Shown: positions 8,946 through 18,035 of the stretch, in pieces
Position numbering within the stretch: the stretch's first letter is position 1
How the letters are laid out: each line of letters begins with the position of its first letter
Origin: Chara braunii
Taxonomy: Eukaryota > Streptophyta > Charophyceae > Charales > Characeae
DNA: 21,601 bases
Reading direction: 5' to 3'
NCBI GenBank assembly: GCA_003427395.1
Contig: BFEA01001214.1
Location: forward strand, 93,241 to 114,841
The notes under the pieces: model-generated
Told to the model about the DNA's origin: nothing
Seen by the model: the letters and a program-made list of their open reading frames with translations, nothing else
Database searches by the model: none
Program-made: the position numbers and the translations under genes

Positions 8946-9001
8946 ACCGAACCGAACCGAACCGAACCGAACCGAACCGAACCGAACCGAACCGAACCGA
9001 A
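8946..9001. repeat. (ACCGA)n pentanucleotide microsatellite, about 11 copies
   Basis: Perfect ACCGA units from 8946 to 9001. Because 5 is not a multiple of 3, the repeat cycles through frames and encodes a 5-residue motif (for example NRTEP); it is not evidence of a gene. Confidence 0.97.
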
Positions 9002-9197
9002 CGCGTCGGACTCGAGCGTTGCATTCAGATCAATCAACACGATCGATTCAACAGTGGGTCGACATGCACCGAGAGCAGCTGTACACCGGACCGGAGTCAA
9101 GCACTGGGTGGAAGAGCCATGAAATAGTGCGGGAGAAGGTGGCGGCCGAAGTGGTAGAGTGTACTAGAGTCGATTACATCCGCAATCGATCGTGCTT

Positions 9198-9764
9198 TCA
9201 GACAAAAAGCACGACCAAGTGCCTGTTCAACAGTTCAAGTGCTGGATGCCAATTCATGTCGACCATATCCTCCTCCTCGAATTTCCGCTAGGTCCAAGGG
9301 TATGCGTCCGCCTCCGAGACACGGATGTCCCCGTGCAAATGAATGTTCTCTGCTGAATCTGTGCTGATGAGTGGTGGGCCTGGTGGCTCCAAAGCCCGGC
9401 AGGCCACCGTATTGTCCAAGCGACCAACATGCTCGTCGGCAAGGTTTTCGATGAGTGCCACAATCATGTTCGACAACGGATCTTCCCGCAGATCGGGCTC
9501 ATCAGCGATGCTGTTGCCCACTGCCTCCAAGCACACAGCGACCTGGCTGACCAGGCGCTTCCTGTTGTAGCCAAGCGCCATGCGGATCTCCGCTGCAAGA
9601 TGACCCAGCCAGCCGACGTCATAGTACCGCACACAAGTGCAACAAACCTCACCCTTTGTTAAAAGCCAGGGTTTGGAACACGCCCCAAGTCGCGCCTGTC
9701 CATGAACTCGTAGAAGACGACATATTCATCACCGCGGACGTGCATCCTCGGTGCCACGCGAATG

Positions 9765-9769
<5 letters not shown>
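9198..9769 (-). pseudogene. Unidentified coding-like segment with a frameshift and in-frame stop
   Basis: The minus strand carries three adjoining coding-like pieces. An ATG at 9769 opens a 36-residue frame (MDIRVAPRMHVRGDEYVVF start, VPNPGF end) to a TAA at 9659-9661. A second frame, shifted, runs from before 9655 to a TAG at 9288-9290, including RYYDVGWLGHLAAEIR, QVAVCLEAVGNSIADEPDL and SNMIVALIENLADEHVGRL. After that TAG the same frame continues 29 codons (RKFEEEDMVDMNWHPALELL onward) to a TGA at 9198-9200. The pieces have ordinary amino-acid composition and mostly G/C third positions, unlike the surrounding repeats. I do not recognise the family. It is most simply a decayed gene or retrocopy inside the kinase intron, in antisense orientation. 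An exon of an active antisense gene is possible but less likely given the breaks. Confidence 0.42.

Positions 9770-9832
<63 letters not shown>
9770..9832. repeat. (CT)n microsatellite
   Basis: About 31 CT units immediately 5' (minus sense) of the coding-like segment. Confidence 0.97.
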
Positions 9833-9835
<3 letters not shown>

Positions 9836-9856
9836 GTGTCACACATGAGAAACACC

Positions 9857-10105
9857 TGCACACACACCCGCATCCACCCTTATGCACCCACCTCCACACT
9901 CAAACATTCGCGCCTGACGATGCGTTATACACAAGCATGGATCGAGCGATCAGCAGAGCAAAAAAAAAAATAAAAAAAATGAAACAAAAATCATCAACAG
10001 AGTTGTGTCTGCACACACACCCTTATGTACCCACATACACGCTCGAACATTCGTGCGTGAAGAAGCGTTGTACACAAGCATCGACCGAGCGATGAGCGCA
10101 GGGGG
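9857..10105. repeat. Diverged direct duplication of a block of about 95 bp
   Basis: A unit at about 9857-9955 (CACACACCC, then CTTATGCACCCAC, ACTCAAACATTCGCGC, CAAGCATGGATCGAGCGAT) recurs at about 10012-10105 with roughly 80% identity by eye. The spacer is A-rich (AAAAAAAAAATAAAAAAAATG). Each copy is followed by an A-rich tract, which could mean two related A-tailed insertions or a tandem duplication including the tail. Confidence 0.75.
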
Positions 10106-10128
10106 AAAGAGAAACACAAAAAAAAAAA

Positions 10129-10646
10129 NNNNNNNNNNNNNNNNNNNNNNNNNNNNNNNNNNNNNNNNNNNNNNNNNNNNNNNNNNNNNNNNNNNNNNNN
10201 NNNNNNNNNNNNNNNNNNNNNNNNNNNNNNNNNNNNNNNNNNNNNNNNNNNNNNNNNNNNNNNNNNNNNNNNNNNNNNNNNNNNNNNNNNNNNNNNNNNN
10301 NNNNNNNNNNNNNNNNNNNNNNNNNNNNNNNNNNNNNNNNNNNNNNNNNNNNNNNNNNNNNNNNNNNNNNNNNNNNNNNNNNNNNNNNNNNNNNNNNNNN
10401 NNNNNNNNNNNNNNNNNNNNNNNNNNNNNNNNNNNNNNNNNNNNNNNNNNNNNNNNNNNNNNNNNNNNNNNNNNNNNNNNNNNNNNNNNNNNNNNNNNNN
10501 NNNNNNNNNNNNNNNNNNNNNNNNNNNNNNNNNNNNNNNNNNNNNNNNNNNNNNNNNNNNNNNNNNNNNNNNNNNNNNNNNNNNNNNNNNNNNNNNNNNN
10601 NNNNNNNNNNNNNNNNNNNNNNNNNNNNNNNNNNNNNNNNNNNNNN
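10129..10646. other. Assembly gap (518 Ns)
   Basis: Run of Ns flanked by an A tract on the left and a G tract (GGGGGGGGAGGGG) on the right, both of which commonly cause sequencing dropout. Any protein frame crossing it is meaningless. Confidence 1.
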
Positions 10647-12374
10647 GGGGGGGGGGAGGGGCGGGGGATATGATTGGTTCCAACCAATTAAGCCTTATAT
10701 TAATGTGTAGAAATCCATGAGGCGCGAGCAATCGAACAACTCGCAGTGACCGTATAAAGCAGTGTGACCACTGTCCAAAAGACAAAGGTAAACAATTTGT
10801 TGTTACGAATATGTCAATTTGACGCTCTTCCCTTGTTGTCTGACCTTCAGACTCGAGCCTTTTATGGCCGGTCTCTGCTAACGGTCAGCTATCAATGACA
10901 ACACTCTTGAGTAGGGTTAAAAAGCAAATGATGCACAATTATCAGAAGAAACACTGAGAAGCTAGTTCGAAAACGAAGACGAAGCTACCCAAGTGTATTC
11001 AACAGACCCACCGAGACTACCTTCGCCCTCATCTCCTCATGCCAGGAGTATACCCAGTCTCATGCCCCCCCACGCTGAGTTACAGGGTGACACGATCCGC
11101 CCCAGCTCCGACCTTCGTCGTCCTGATGGTAGTTCGTAGTGGCCACTCGAATGCCTTCCACCCTCGACAATTCCCCAGATCTCTCTACCAGGCCTCATGG
11201 CCCCATCTAACTCGGGTTACGGGGCAGCATAACCAAACCCCAGCACCGGCCAGCGCTGTTTTGGCTTCGTCCATCTATAAACTTAAGAAATGACCAAACC
11301 CCAGCACAGGCCATCCGATGAACTGCTAACCCCCCTAGAATCAATCGACCTCTGTTCTAGACTGTCCAGCTCCTTCTGACACTGGACAGGCTCAGCAGAG
11401 TCAGCACCCAAAAGGGCCAAAACCACCCAATGGCACCCATCAGCCCCCTTTTCCCCTTTCCGGCAGGACGTACTACAGTTGAAGTTGTTGAACCACCGTC
11501 TCTGCTGCTGCTATGCCCTATTCCCATCCTACCAGCTAGCCCTCCTCACCAGCCGGACCCGTGATTACCATTGATCTAATTCCCCCTCTTAAACAACCCG
11601 CCCTCACCTTTATCTGTGCATCTCTAACACAAAAAAAGCGAGCCGGGAAAGAACAGTCTCCCGAGAATAAAACTGGTGTGCTTCCACCCGCCAACTGAAC
11701 ATAATAAGATCCCCTACCAAGAAATTCACTGATGATAAAGGAATTAGCAATTCAGAGTACAACACCGGCAGGTAGAGCCTCCTAATGAACACCCTCTACC
11801 TCCACCGCAAGAAGGAAAGGGAGTGAAACCAACCTTTCTCCCCATGGAGGTTCCACCGTTCCGGCATACAGTGGAGACTCGACTGCACGTAAAAGAGCTC
11901 ACAATCAACCCCAGGATTACTCCCTTCCCTTAGAAAACAACCCCCCTGTCCCTACTCTGCCCCCGCCAGTAAGAGCTCCTTTCTCCTCACCGGCCCCACT
12001 TCAGGACAGCCCCCTAAACGGTCACCCCTACTCCCTCAACGGCATACAATTCCCCCTAGAGCATACCCCAGCAGAGCAGAAGTTTCCGCATTCCCTCCTG
12101 TACCACCCCGTCCAAGTGAAACAGCTCACTCAACCTCTCACACTGCTCACACACAGTGAATCCAGCACTTCACCCCTAAGGCTTGTCCTCTCTGCCCCAA
12201 CGGCCATGACTGATCCGACCCCAAAGATCACCCCAGCACCAGAGGAGGAAACACCCTCCTCTCCGCCCCTCCCTTTCATTGACAAGGACAATACACCTCC
12301 CACATTGTGTAGCCCTCGCAGGAAGAATTTCCAACCCTAAAAAGAGCACTCCCAATCGGAGTCCATGAACTCAC
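10647..12374. other. Intronic sequence with plus-strand C-richness, no confident gene
   Basis: From about 10985 to 12360 the plus strand is markedly rich in C and poor in G (many CCCC runs, few GGG). Short plus frames are proline-rich and short minus frames are G-codon-rich, with stops throughout. A minus-strand stretch at 11610-11792 (including FSWRVEAHQFYSRE) looks somewhat protein-like and may belong with the exon candidate at 12375-12575. I cannot assign a function. It may be a decayed mobile element. Confidence 0.35.
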
Positions 12375-12575
12375 CTGCCTTAAACATCTTTCAAATTGAA
12401 CCGTTCCCCTGGGAGTGAACACCTCGACAACCCCCTGAGGCTCTCGAGTCTCGATAAAGTCATTGTAGGCTTTGTAGCACCAATGAACCAATGTTGAATT
12501 AAACGCTTTGGAGAACCCCACTAGAATCAACCTTTCAGGATCAGATTTCGGAATCTCAATCCAGAAAATAGGCGA
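12375..12575 (-). CDS. Candidate internal exon of an unidentified minus-strand gene
   Basis: On the minus strand a 67-codon open segment starts right after GATTGTAG (12576 side) and ends at CAG|GTGAGT (12375/12374). Both junctions are phase 0 in the same frame. It includes IFWIEIPKSDPERLILVGFS, then WCYKAYNDFIETREPQGVV, and ends FERCLRQ. The strong donor, matching acceptor, multiple-of-three length and globular-looking composition together suggest a real exon, perhaps of a repetitive element-encoded protein. The pyrimidine tract before the acceptor is weak. No neighbouring exons could be identified and I do not recognise the family. Confidence 0.33.
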
Positions 12576-13393
12576 CTACAATCATGACAAATAACGTTGT
12601 AATGAATCCGAATGACAGCAATATGAAACCTAAAAATTAAGCCAACATCAATGAGTTTACCAATTCATGAATTCAATACGAGTGTCCCATCATTAAACCA
12701 CCAGTACTTGGCCCAGCTATCGGCGGCCGAAAATATAGAGTAGAAACGTTTCTAGTCAGATGAATTTGGCCGCTCGTGTAGTGGTCCGTACGTTTCCTAA
12801 AATCGTGGCTTGTTAACGGCCACAACTCTAGGAAGTACTGGTGGTATAAGCCTCAAGGACTTTTTTTTTCTTTTTCTTTTTTTTTTAACTTCATAGCAGA
12901 CAACACTTACCAAGGTGATATGAACAACCCAGGCCTGGGAAGTGAGCCTGCTGGGAAGGCTATATCTATTGGTGGGGACACTGGGGAGGGACACCTCCTC
13001 GAAAACGGGTCCGGCGTCCCTGATACTACAGAATGCTTGGCTTTGAGTTCAGAAGATTAATCTTAGTTCTAGGGGTAAAAAGTCACCTCTTCAGCTTTCT
13101 TTTCACTATCATTAAGGAGTTAGGAATACAAAAGATCAGGATTTAATTTAATTATCCTGATCATTTGGGAACGTATTTGAGACGAGTAACTAGGAATAGG
13201 AAATTAATCGGAGGTCATAATTTTACTCAACTGAGCCCTTGGGGTCCTTTGGGGATTCAAACTTTGGTCCGTTTATGAACAGTTCAATGCCGCTTGGGCT
13301 TGGTTTCTTTGTTTTCCTCAAGTGTCAAACTTTGTTCGAGCTTTGACTGACAGTGAATAGTCGGTGATTGGTTGCGGCATGGTGCTGTTGCAG
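12576..13393. other. Intronic sequence up to the kinase exon acceptor
   Basis: No gene seen. There is a poly-T tract at about 12860-12888. The last 30 bp lead into the acceptor GCTGTTGCAG ending at 13393. Confidence 0.5.
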
Positions 13394-13627
13394 TTTACTG
13401 GTGGTTTCTGCAAACCCCCTTTTTATGGAGTTGTGACTGAGCATTTGGGGCAGGAGACGCTTCGGGAACTTCTCTCCCGGAAAAGACCCCGTCTACCCCC
13501 TTTGAAGAGGGCGCTGATGATGGCTCAAGACGTCGCAGCAGGGGTGGCCTACATTCACAGCCAGGGTTTCGTTATGGGAGGGCTGACGTCAGAGATCCTC
13601 TTCGTCACAGCAGATAGGCACGTGAAG
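13394..13627 (+). CDS. Raf-like kinase, exon 2: hinge to catalytic loop, catalytic residues replaced
   Basis: Starts after the acceptor at 13393 in phase 0. FTGGFCKPP begins the β4 region, YGVVTEHL is β5 and hinge, LRELLSRKRPRL is αD, and MMAQDVAAGVAYIHSQGFV is αE. The catalytic loop then reads VMGGLTSEILFV where kinases have (I/V)HRDLKxxNxL(L/V). His, Arg and the catalytic Asp become Met-Gly-Gly (13574-13582), the following Lys becomes Thr (13586) and the Asn becomes Ile (13595). HVK follows, as in VKVADFG, but no DFG is present. The exon end is uncertain: AAG|GTTCGG at 13628 or CAC|GTGAAG at 13622, both phase 0. Reading through reaches a stop at 13742. All three catalytic signatures being altered in an otherwise intact frame suggests a pseudokinase, or a decaying gene copy. 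The rest of the domain was not found in the window. Confidence 0.68.
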
Positions 13628-13924
13628 GTTCGGGCACTATCGACCACAATTACCATAGAACACCTCGCTGTCCTCCTCCTCATTTCCCTTGCCCCTGGCC
13701 TTCTCCCCTACCTCGCTCCTACCTTTATTGACTATTTATTCTGATTTTTCTTTTGCCGTATTTTGTTCCTCTGGTGGCTAGCGTACCCGAAGAACGATGT
13801 GGTTGGTCCGTCTGTATCAGGTACTCTCTGCCCCAGTTTTTTTTATAAACTTCATTATAGGCAAAGGCCGCAAAGCTTATCTTTGCATGTCTGGAATCAT
13901 ACGCAGACTCGAGGACAGGACAAA
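13628..13924. other. Sequence between the kinase exon and the retroelement remnant
   Basis: Probably intron or the kinase's 3' flank. No DFG-containing exon was found. It includes pyrimidine-rich bases and the start of the retroelement region, which cannot be delimited exactly. Confidence 0.4.
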
Positions 13925-13984
13925 TCTACGTCAAACGAATTTGTATTGTTCAACGGACTGCTCTTCCTTGGGAAGGCCGGGAAT

Positions 13985-14162
13985 AAATGATGGTGAATCT
14001 TTGCATAGTTTGCTTCTAGGAGAGTGCCATGACATGACAGGACTTTTTGGGTATAAGAACACCTCGGTGAACCTAGTGCAGCGTTTTGGGTGGCCGACAA
14101 TTTCTGGAGGATGCGAAGAGGTATGTAAAAACTTACTAGGTTTGCCAAGGGGACAAACCTAG
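13985..14162 (+). pseudogene. Integrase zinc-binding (H2C2) region, degenerate
   Basis: LLLGECHDMTGLFGYKNTSV and LVQRFGWPTISGGCEEVCKN match the family pattern LL.E.HD...GHLG..KT...L...F.WP.M..DVE..V..C. The second zinc-ligand His (GHLG) is Phe here, and the CxxC pair is not intact. The frame ends in stops at about 14160. Confidence 0.75.
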
Positions 14163-14181
14163 GACTAAAGCACCGCTCCAT

Positions 14182-14742
14182 TTGGTCAAGCCTTTGCCGA
14201 AATTGCCGTTTCCCGCTGGACGGGGACGGAACCTCTCCATGAATACTTCGGTGACCACCAAATCAAGAAAAAGGCACATATTTATGATGATCGACAGACT
14301 TTCCAAATACGTTAGACTAATTGCGCTCCACGAAACTGCAAAGACAGACTACATGATGAAGATGTTTATGGACAACTGGGATAAGGATCTTGGGTGGAAC
14401 ACGTTAGACTAATTCCGCTCCCCAAAACTGCAAAGACAGACTACGTGATGAAGATGTTTATTGACAACTGGGATAGGGATCTTGGGTTACTGAAGTCCAC
14501 AGTTAGCGACAAAGATGTCAGATTTACAAGTGAGTTGTGGAAGAAAACTGGAGAAAATGGGTTCCCAGTTGCAGATAACATTTAGGAATCACTCGGAGAC
14601 TAACAGGCAAGCTGAACATATGAACAGGGTAGTACAACACCTGCTGAGGCACTATATTAAGCCCAACCAAGAGGATTGGAATGAGAAACTCCCTCTCATC
14701 ACCAGCCTGTACAATAACGTTGTTCGGAGCACTACTGTGTGA
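14182..14742 (+). pseudogene. Integrase catalytic core, frameshifted, with internal duplication
   Basis: LVKPLPKLPFP and LSMNTSVTTKSRKRHIFMMI followed by DRLSKYVRLI correspond to the start of the core. The first catalytic Asp (normally SMDFI) is Asn here. VSDKDVRFTSELWKK carries the second Asp. After a frameshift at about 14550, NRQAEHMNRVVQHLLRHYI holds the conserved Glu in the usual TERVN context, and YNNVVRSTT ends the core. It needs frame changes at the 92-bp duplication and near 14550 and is clearly non-functional. Confidence 0.85.
14309..14487 (+). repeat. 92-bp tandem duplication within the integrase core
   Basis: ACGTTAGACTAATT begins at 14309 and 14401, and both copies run to CTTGGGT (14395 and 14487). 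The offset of 92 is not a multiple of three, so it breaks the frame. Copies differ at several positions (for example GCTCCACGAAACTG against GCTCCCCAAAACTG), so the duplication is not very recent or the copies were diverged before joining. Confidence 0.92.
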
Positions 14743-14992
14743 ACGCCTAATCAGTTGAGCTTAAGTTGGAAGCCTAAGACCGCGTTAGACCTCTCCTGCT
14801 TGAGACTAGACAGTCTGTAGCATGAGGAAGCATCAAATTTTCCATAGGAATATGACAAAATGCTGCAGCAGATAGTGGAACAGATTCAGAAATCTCATAT
14901 GCCATGATAGCATCTGAGAACAAACCAAGGAGAGAATCAAAGCTCTAGGTAGGGAAGCGCATTTGGGTTAAGTCTTCGGAGTCTCAGACAAA

Positions 14993-15133
14993 CTGCTGCC
15001 ACAGTATTTTGGGCCATGGCAAGTCCTTAACATCGTAGGTTTACACCCAGATGGCCCATCATATGTGATTCGGAGTTCACCTCACCTATGTACTTACCAG
15101 TCTCTTATGTATCCAAATCACAAAAAACGGTGA
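14993..15133 (+). pseudogene. Integrase C-terminal domain fragment
   Basis: An open 46-codon piece reads LLPQYFGPWQVLNIVGLHPD, then GPSYVIRSSPHLCTY and a lysine-rich end to a TGA at 15131-15133. This matches the family pattern KL.P.(Y/F)FGP(F/W)(K/Q)V...VG...Y.(L/I)..P found after the integrase core in Ty3/gypsy elements. Confidence 0.8.
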
Positions 15134-15155
15134 GTTTCCTTCAAGGAGATTGATG

Positions 15156-15360
15156 TTGCCCCCAACCATCGACAGATATGTTGACATCGACGAGATCATG
15201 GAGCATAAAATCATGCCAATTCCGAAGACTATGTGAATAGGAAGAGAGTGGAAACCCCAGGTGCAGTTCCGGATCAGATTCAGGCATCAGGATGATAAAG
15301 TAAAGCATGAAGTGGTTTGAGGGCTTACTGAGACAACTTCCGAAGTAGAGGAGGAGGGAG
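15156..15360 (+). pseudogene. Possible chromodomain-like tail of the gypsy pol
   Basis: LPPTIDRYVDIDEIMEHKIM resembles the EVEEILDHR start of chromodomains at the end of chromovirus integrases. After a stop at 15234-15236, QVQFRIRFRHQDDKVKHEVV may be the remainder. Position fits; similarity is modest. Confidence 0.4.
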
Positions 15361-16330
15361 TTCAAGGCATGAGGCCCTCGGCCAAGGTTGGAAAGGGCCT
15401 GCGCTCACTGGAAACTGTGTGCGCTAGCCCTACGTGAAGGTGTTCCCCTGGAAAACTCAATGAGGGTTGTGATGAGGCTGATGTGAGGATGTAGGGCCTC
15501 GTGGGTTCGTTGCTGCACGCAGCATCGCAAACTGAGTGGTAGGCCCGATCAGTTGAAGATGCTGGGACCAGCAAAGATGCCGAGGCCCAGGGCACATACA
15601 GTTGAGCCTCAGGCACATTTTGGAAGGGCCCTGGGCGGAGCTACTGGAGTCTGGGACACAGGCTGACCATCCAGAGCCTACCTCGCCCAACCAGCCAAGG
15701 CACAAAAGGGAGGGAGGTCTCTCACTTCAAGACATTCTGGCTGGCTCAGCCTGGATGGCAGCATCGTTGGCTTGCTGGACAAAAAACGGGCAGACTGAGG
15801 AAGGGAGCTGGCAGGGTGCTAGGAAGAAGCTGCGAGGTTGCAACCTGGATGCACCAGCCATAGCCTGGGTTGTTGAGCGGCGGTCCTTGGGCAAGGGACA
15901 ACGTGGGGAAGTCAGGGGATGAGTGAGGCATGTGGGCGCTTACCTGGTGGTGGAGTCTTCATCCTTCATTGGGCTGCTGGACTTCATGAAGACTCGTTGC
16001 CAACTTGCCGTCGCTCTAGAGTATAGGTGATAGGTGTTGCCCAACTGTAGTTTGAGCGTCAAACACCATATAGGAGAGCGACATTCTGGACCTTGACAGG
16101 AAGTCATATAGGAGAGAGTGTTCATTGACAGAGTGTTCATTGACAATTGACTTCCGAATCGCTGTTCTGCTCTTGCTTATTTGGTGTACTTTGTAATGCA
16201 ATCTGCGTTCAGTTCGTGCACATGGCTCTTCAGATTTCTATGGAATGATGCAATTTGGTTTCTTTCACTCACTTTGTCAATTTTCCTTGCACAATAAACA
16301 GTCTAGGTAGATTACTGTCACTACCTATCG
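15361..16330 (+). mobile_element. Possible 3' LTR or 3' untranslated region of the gypsy remnant
   Basis: The region follows the end of pol, is non-coding, and is preceded by a purine-rich run (GAAGTAGAGGAGGAGGGAG, 15342-15360) that could be the polypurine tract. An AATAAA lies at 16293-16298. No second LTR copy is available to define the ends, and no TG...CA boundaries are certain. It also holds a short tandem duplication, AGTGTTCATTGACA repeated at about 16117-16146. Confidence 0.28.
15953..15995. repeat. Perfect 10-bp inverted repeat (hairpin)
   Basis: GAGTCTTCAT at 15953-15962 and ATGAAGACTC at 15986-15995, with a 23-base loop. Confidence 0.8.
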
Positions 16331-17098
16331 CAGTCAATTATGGACTAGCAGTTCCCTCATCGAACTAATCAAACAGAAAAGAAATAATGTGTTACCAATG
16401 TGCGAGGGTTTACCCCTCGGCATAAGGCCCTGCAGCAGGCGCATGCCCGCCCTAAGTAAAGGCGGGCACCCTGAATCGCAATGTGCCCTGAACTCGTCAA
16501 TTTTTGCAAATCTTGGTGGGCGCCAGACAGTTGCCACGCACCAGTTGGTTACATCCGCTTTGCTCGCGAGAATCAGAAATATGTGTGAGCCTTCCTGGCT
16601 CTTCCAGCATCATGGTCAAAACAGGGAGCACCACACGTTTGTGCCTGGGGAGTTGGCATGCCCAACCAATTCGGTCCCAGGCCACTGTCTGAAAGGGCGT
16701 GGGACGCACACACTTTGGCAGAGACTGAAGCTACCGGAAACTTGAGCCCGACATGGCAAACGGGTGTCAATACGCCTGCCACTTTCGATATAGGATATGG
16801 GCGGTGCCGGGACTGGTGAGTCCCGAATGACTTCCCGTCACTCGAGAGACTGTATATGAACAGCAGGGGCGACCCCTTCCCCAAGGACGGAGAGGGGCCG
16901 CCGGGAAGTCGGTAGTAGCATCGGAGGTGCGCAACAAGGGAAGGATCGAAGTGGGAAGGGACAGGGCGCAAGGCGCTGACGCAACGCGGCGGCAAGAGGG
17001 CCAGGGAGACTGCAGGGAGGTGGGAGCCGGCACCCGGAACGGAATAGCATGCGGGACGCAATAGGAGCGGGGAGCGGAGGTCGCTGTAAGGCAGAAAA
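16331..17098. other. No confident gene; a short cluster of hairpins near its start
   Basis: Three small inverted repeats lie close together: CGAGGG/CCCTCG at 16403-16419, CCTGC/GCAGG around 16429-16439, and GCCCGCC/GGCGGGC at 16445-16467. The rest is unassigned. A long minus-strand frame (16573-17493) crosses this part but has no recognisable domain and overlaps a tandem repeat. Confidence 0.45.
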
Positions 17099-17390
17099 AC
17101 GTCAGGGGCACCAAAGGAAAGACGTGGTATAGGCGGGGCAGGAGTGTCGGGGACCACATAGGATCGAAGGACAAGGCGGTACCAGCAAGACAAAGCGTCG
17201 GGGACCACGCGGGACCAAGGGACGGCGTGGTGCCGGCAGGACGAAGTACCGAAAATCGCGTGAGACCAAGGAAAAGACGTAATGCAGGCAGGCCGAAGTG
17301 TCAGCGACCGCGTGGGCCTAGATAAAATGGCGGCACCAGCGGAACCACTAGCAGATTGGGTATCGACGGAATAAAAAGTGTCAGGAGCCA
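17099..17390. repeat. Degenerate 51-bp tandem repeat, about 5 copies
   Basis: The word GTGTCGGGGACC and variants starts at 17144, 17195, 17246 and 17298 (steps 51, 51, 52), with weaker flanking copies at 17099 and 17378. Units contain GGGACCAAGGGACGGCGTGG and GCAGGACGAAG variants. 51 bp equals 17 codons, so the repeat keeps a minus-strand frame open. Confidence 0.7.
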
Positions 17391-18035
17391 CCGACAGGGA
17401 TTGTCGACAGAACGGAGAAGACGGGCGCGAGGCGGGAAAAACGGAGGGCACCAGGGGCAACCCAAGGGGGTCCTTGATCAAGTGCGACGACAACAGAAAT
17501 AAAGTAGCATGACGACAGCTGGACGGGACCAGCCGGGCCGGGGAGTCCGGATGAAAACGTTAAGTGCCGCCACGGCAAGCGCCGGCGGGAGGTGCCGAGG
17601 GGAAAGAAAAGATGGAGTAGCAGCAGTAAGGGGGGGCCGGCCAACAGTCCGAGTATCCTGGACCAGCCAGGCCAAGAAAAACGAAGTTTCGAGGGCTCCA
17701 CGTGGAAAAAAGGGCTGGTCAGAGAAAATCGGAGCAAGGGGGTCGCAAACTAGAGGCGGCGGCAACAAAAAGGAGCCCCCTTTGGCCTTGGGGGTGCCAC
17801 TACTGCGGTCCGAGGTGCAACGGCCATATGCCGACAGCAAAATCGGATCTTGGGAAAGGTCCAACAACTAGAAAGAGGAGAAATAGCTGTTGGACACTTG
17901 TCCCAACCGTAAACAAGAAAAGAAAGGAGGAAAAGGGTGAGAATGAGACAAAGGAGGAGAAACGAGTGGAGGAAAAAGTGTCCCCAAGTTCGGACTGCAG
18001 AGGTAGGGACTGACAGGTCTCAATGATGTCCTCAT
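17391..18035. other. Purine/G-rich stretch without a recognisable gene
   Basis: The plus strand is rich in G and A (GGAGGAAAAG, AAAGAAAGGAGG). Short frames exist (17509-17871, 17702-18013) but are Lys/Arg/Gly-rich and unrecognised. Confidence 0.45.

Larger units (their letters stand above)
5423..13393 (+). other. Inferred 7971-bp intron of the kinase gene
   Basis: Donor GTGAGT at 5423-5428 and acceptor GCTGTTGCAG ending at 13393 join codons in phase 0. Across the join, HRNIVN meets FTGGFCKPP, which aligns without gap to the kinase-family pattern HPNIV.F.G.C.KPP. This supports the intron despite its length. It contains a 518-base assembly gap, so the true length may differ. Transcript data are not available here. 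Confidence 0.65.
13925..15360 (+). mobile_element. Ty3/gypsy retrotransposon remnant: 3' part of pol
   Basis: In order on the plus strand: a spacer like the region after RNase H (FVLFNGLLFLGKAGN), a degenerate integrase zinc-binding region, the integrase core, an integrase C-terminal domain and a possible chromodomain. The order zinc-binding, core, C-terminal, chromodomain is that of plant Ty3/gypsy (chromovirus-type) elements. The reading frame is broken many times by stops, frameshifts and a 92-bp duplication, so it is inactive. No gag, protease, reverse transcriptase or 5' LTR is visible, so the element is truncated at its 5' side, perhaps near 13830-13925. Confidence 0.85.

Noticed and set aside
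13780-13821. Small kinase exon between GGCTAG and CAG|GTACTC
   Set aside because: Splice-like ends are present, but none of the three frames gives a DFG or activation-segment match.
16573-17493. 306-codon minus-strand gene
   Set aside because: Length is explained by a 51-bp repeat and strong strand base bias; no domain recognised. Kept only as a finding to test.
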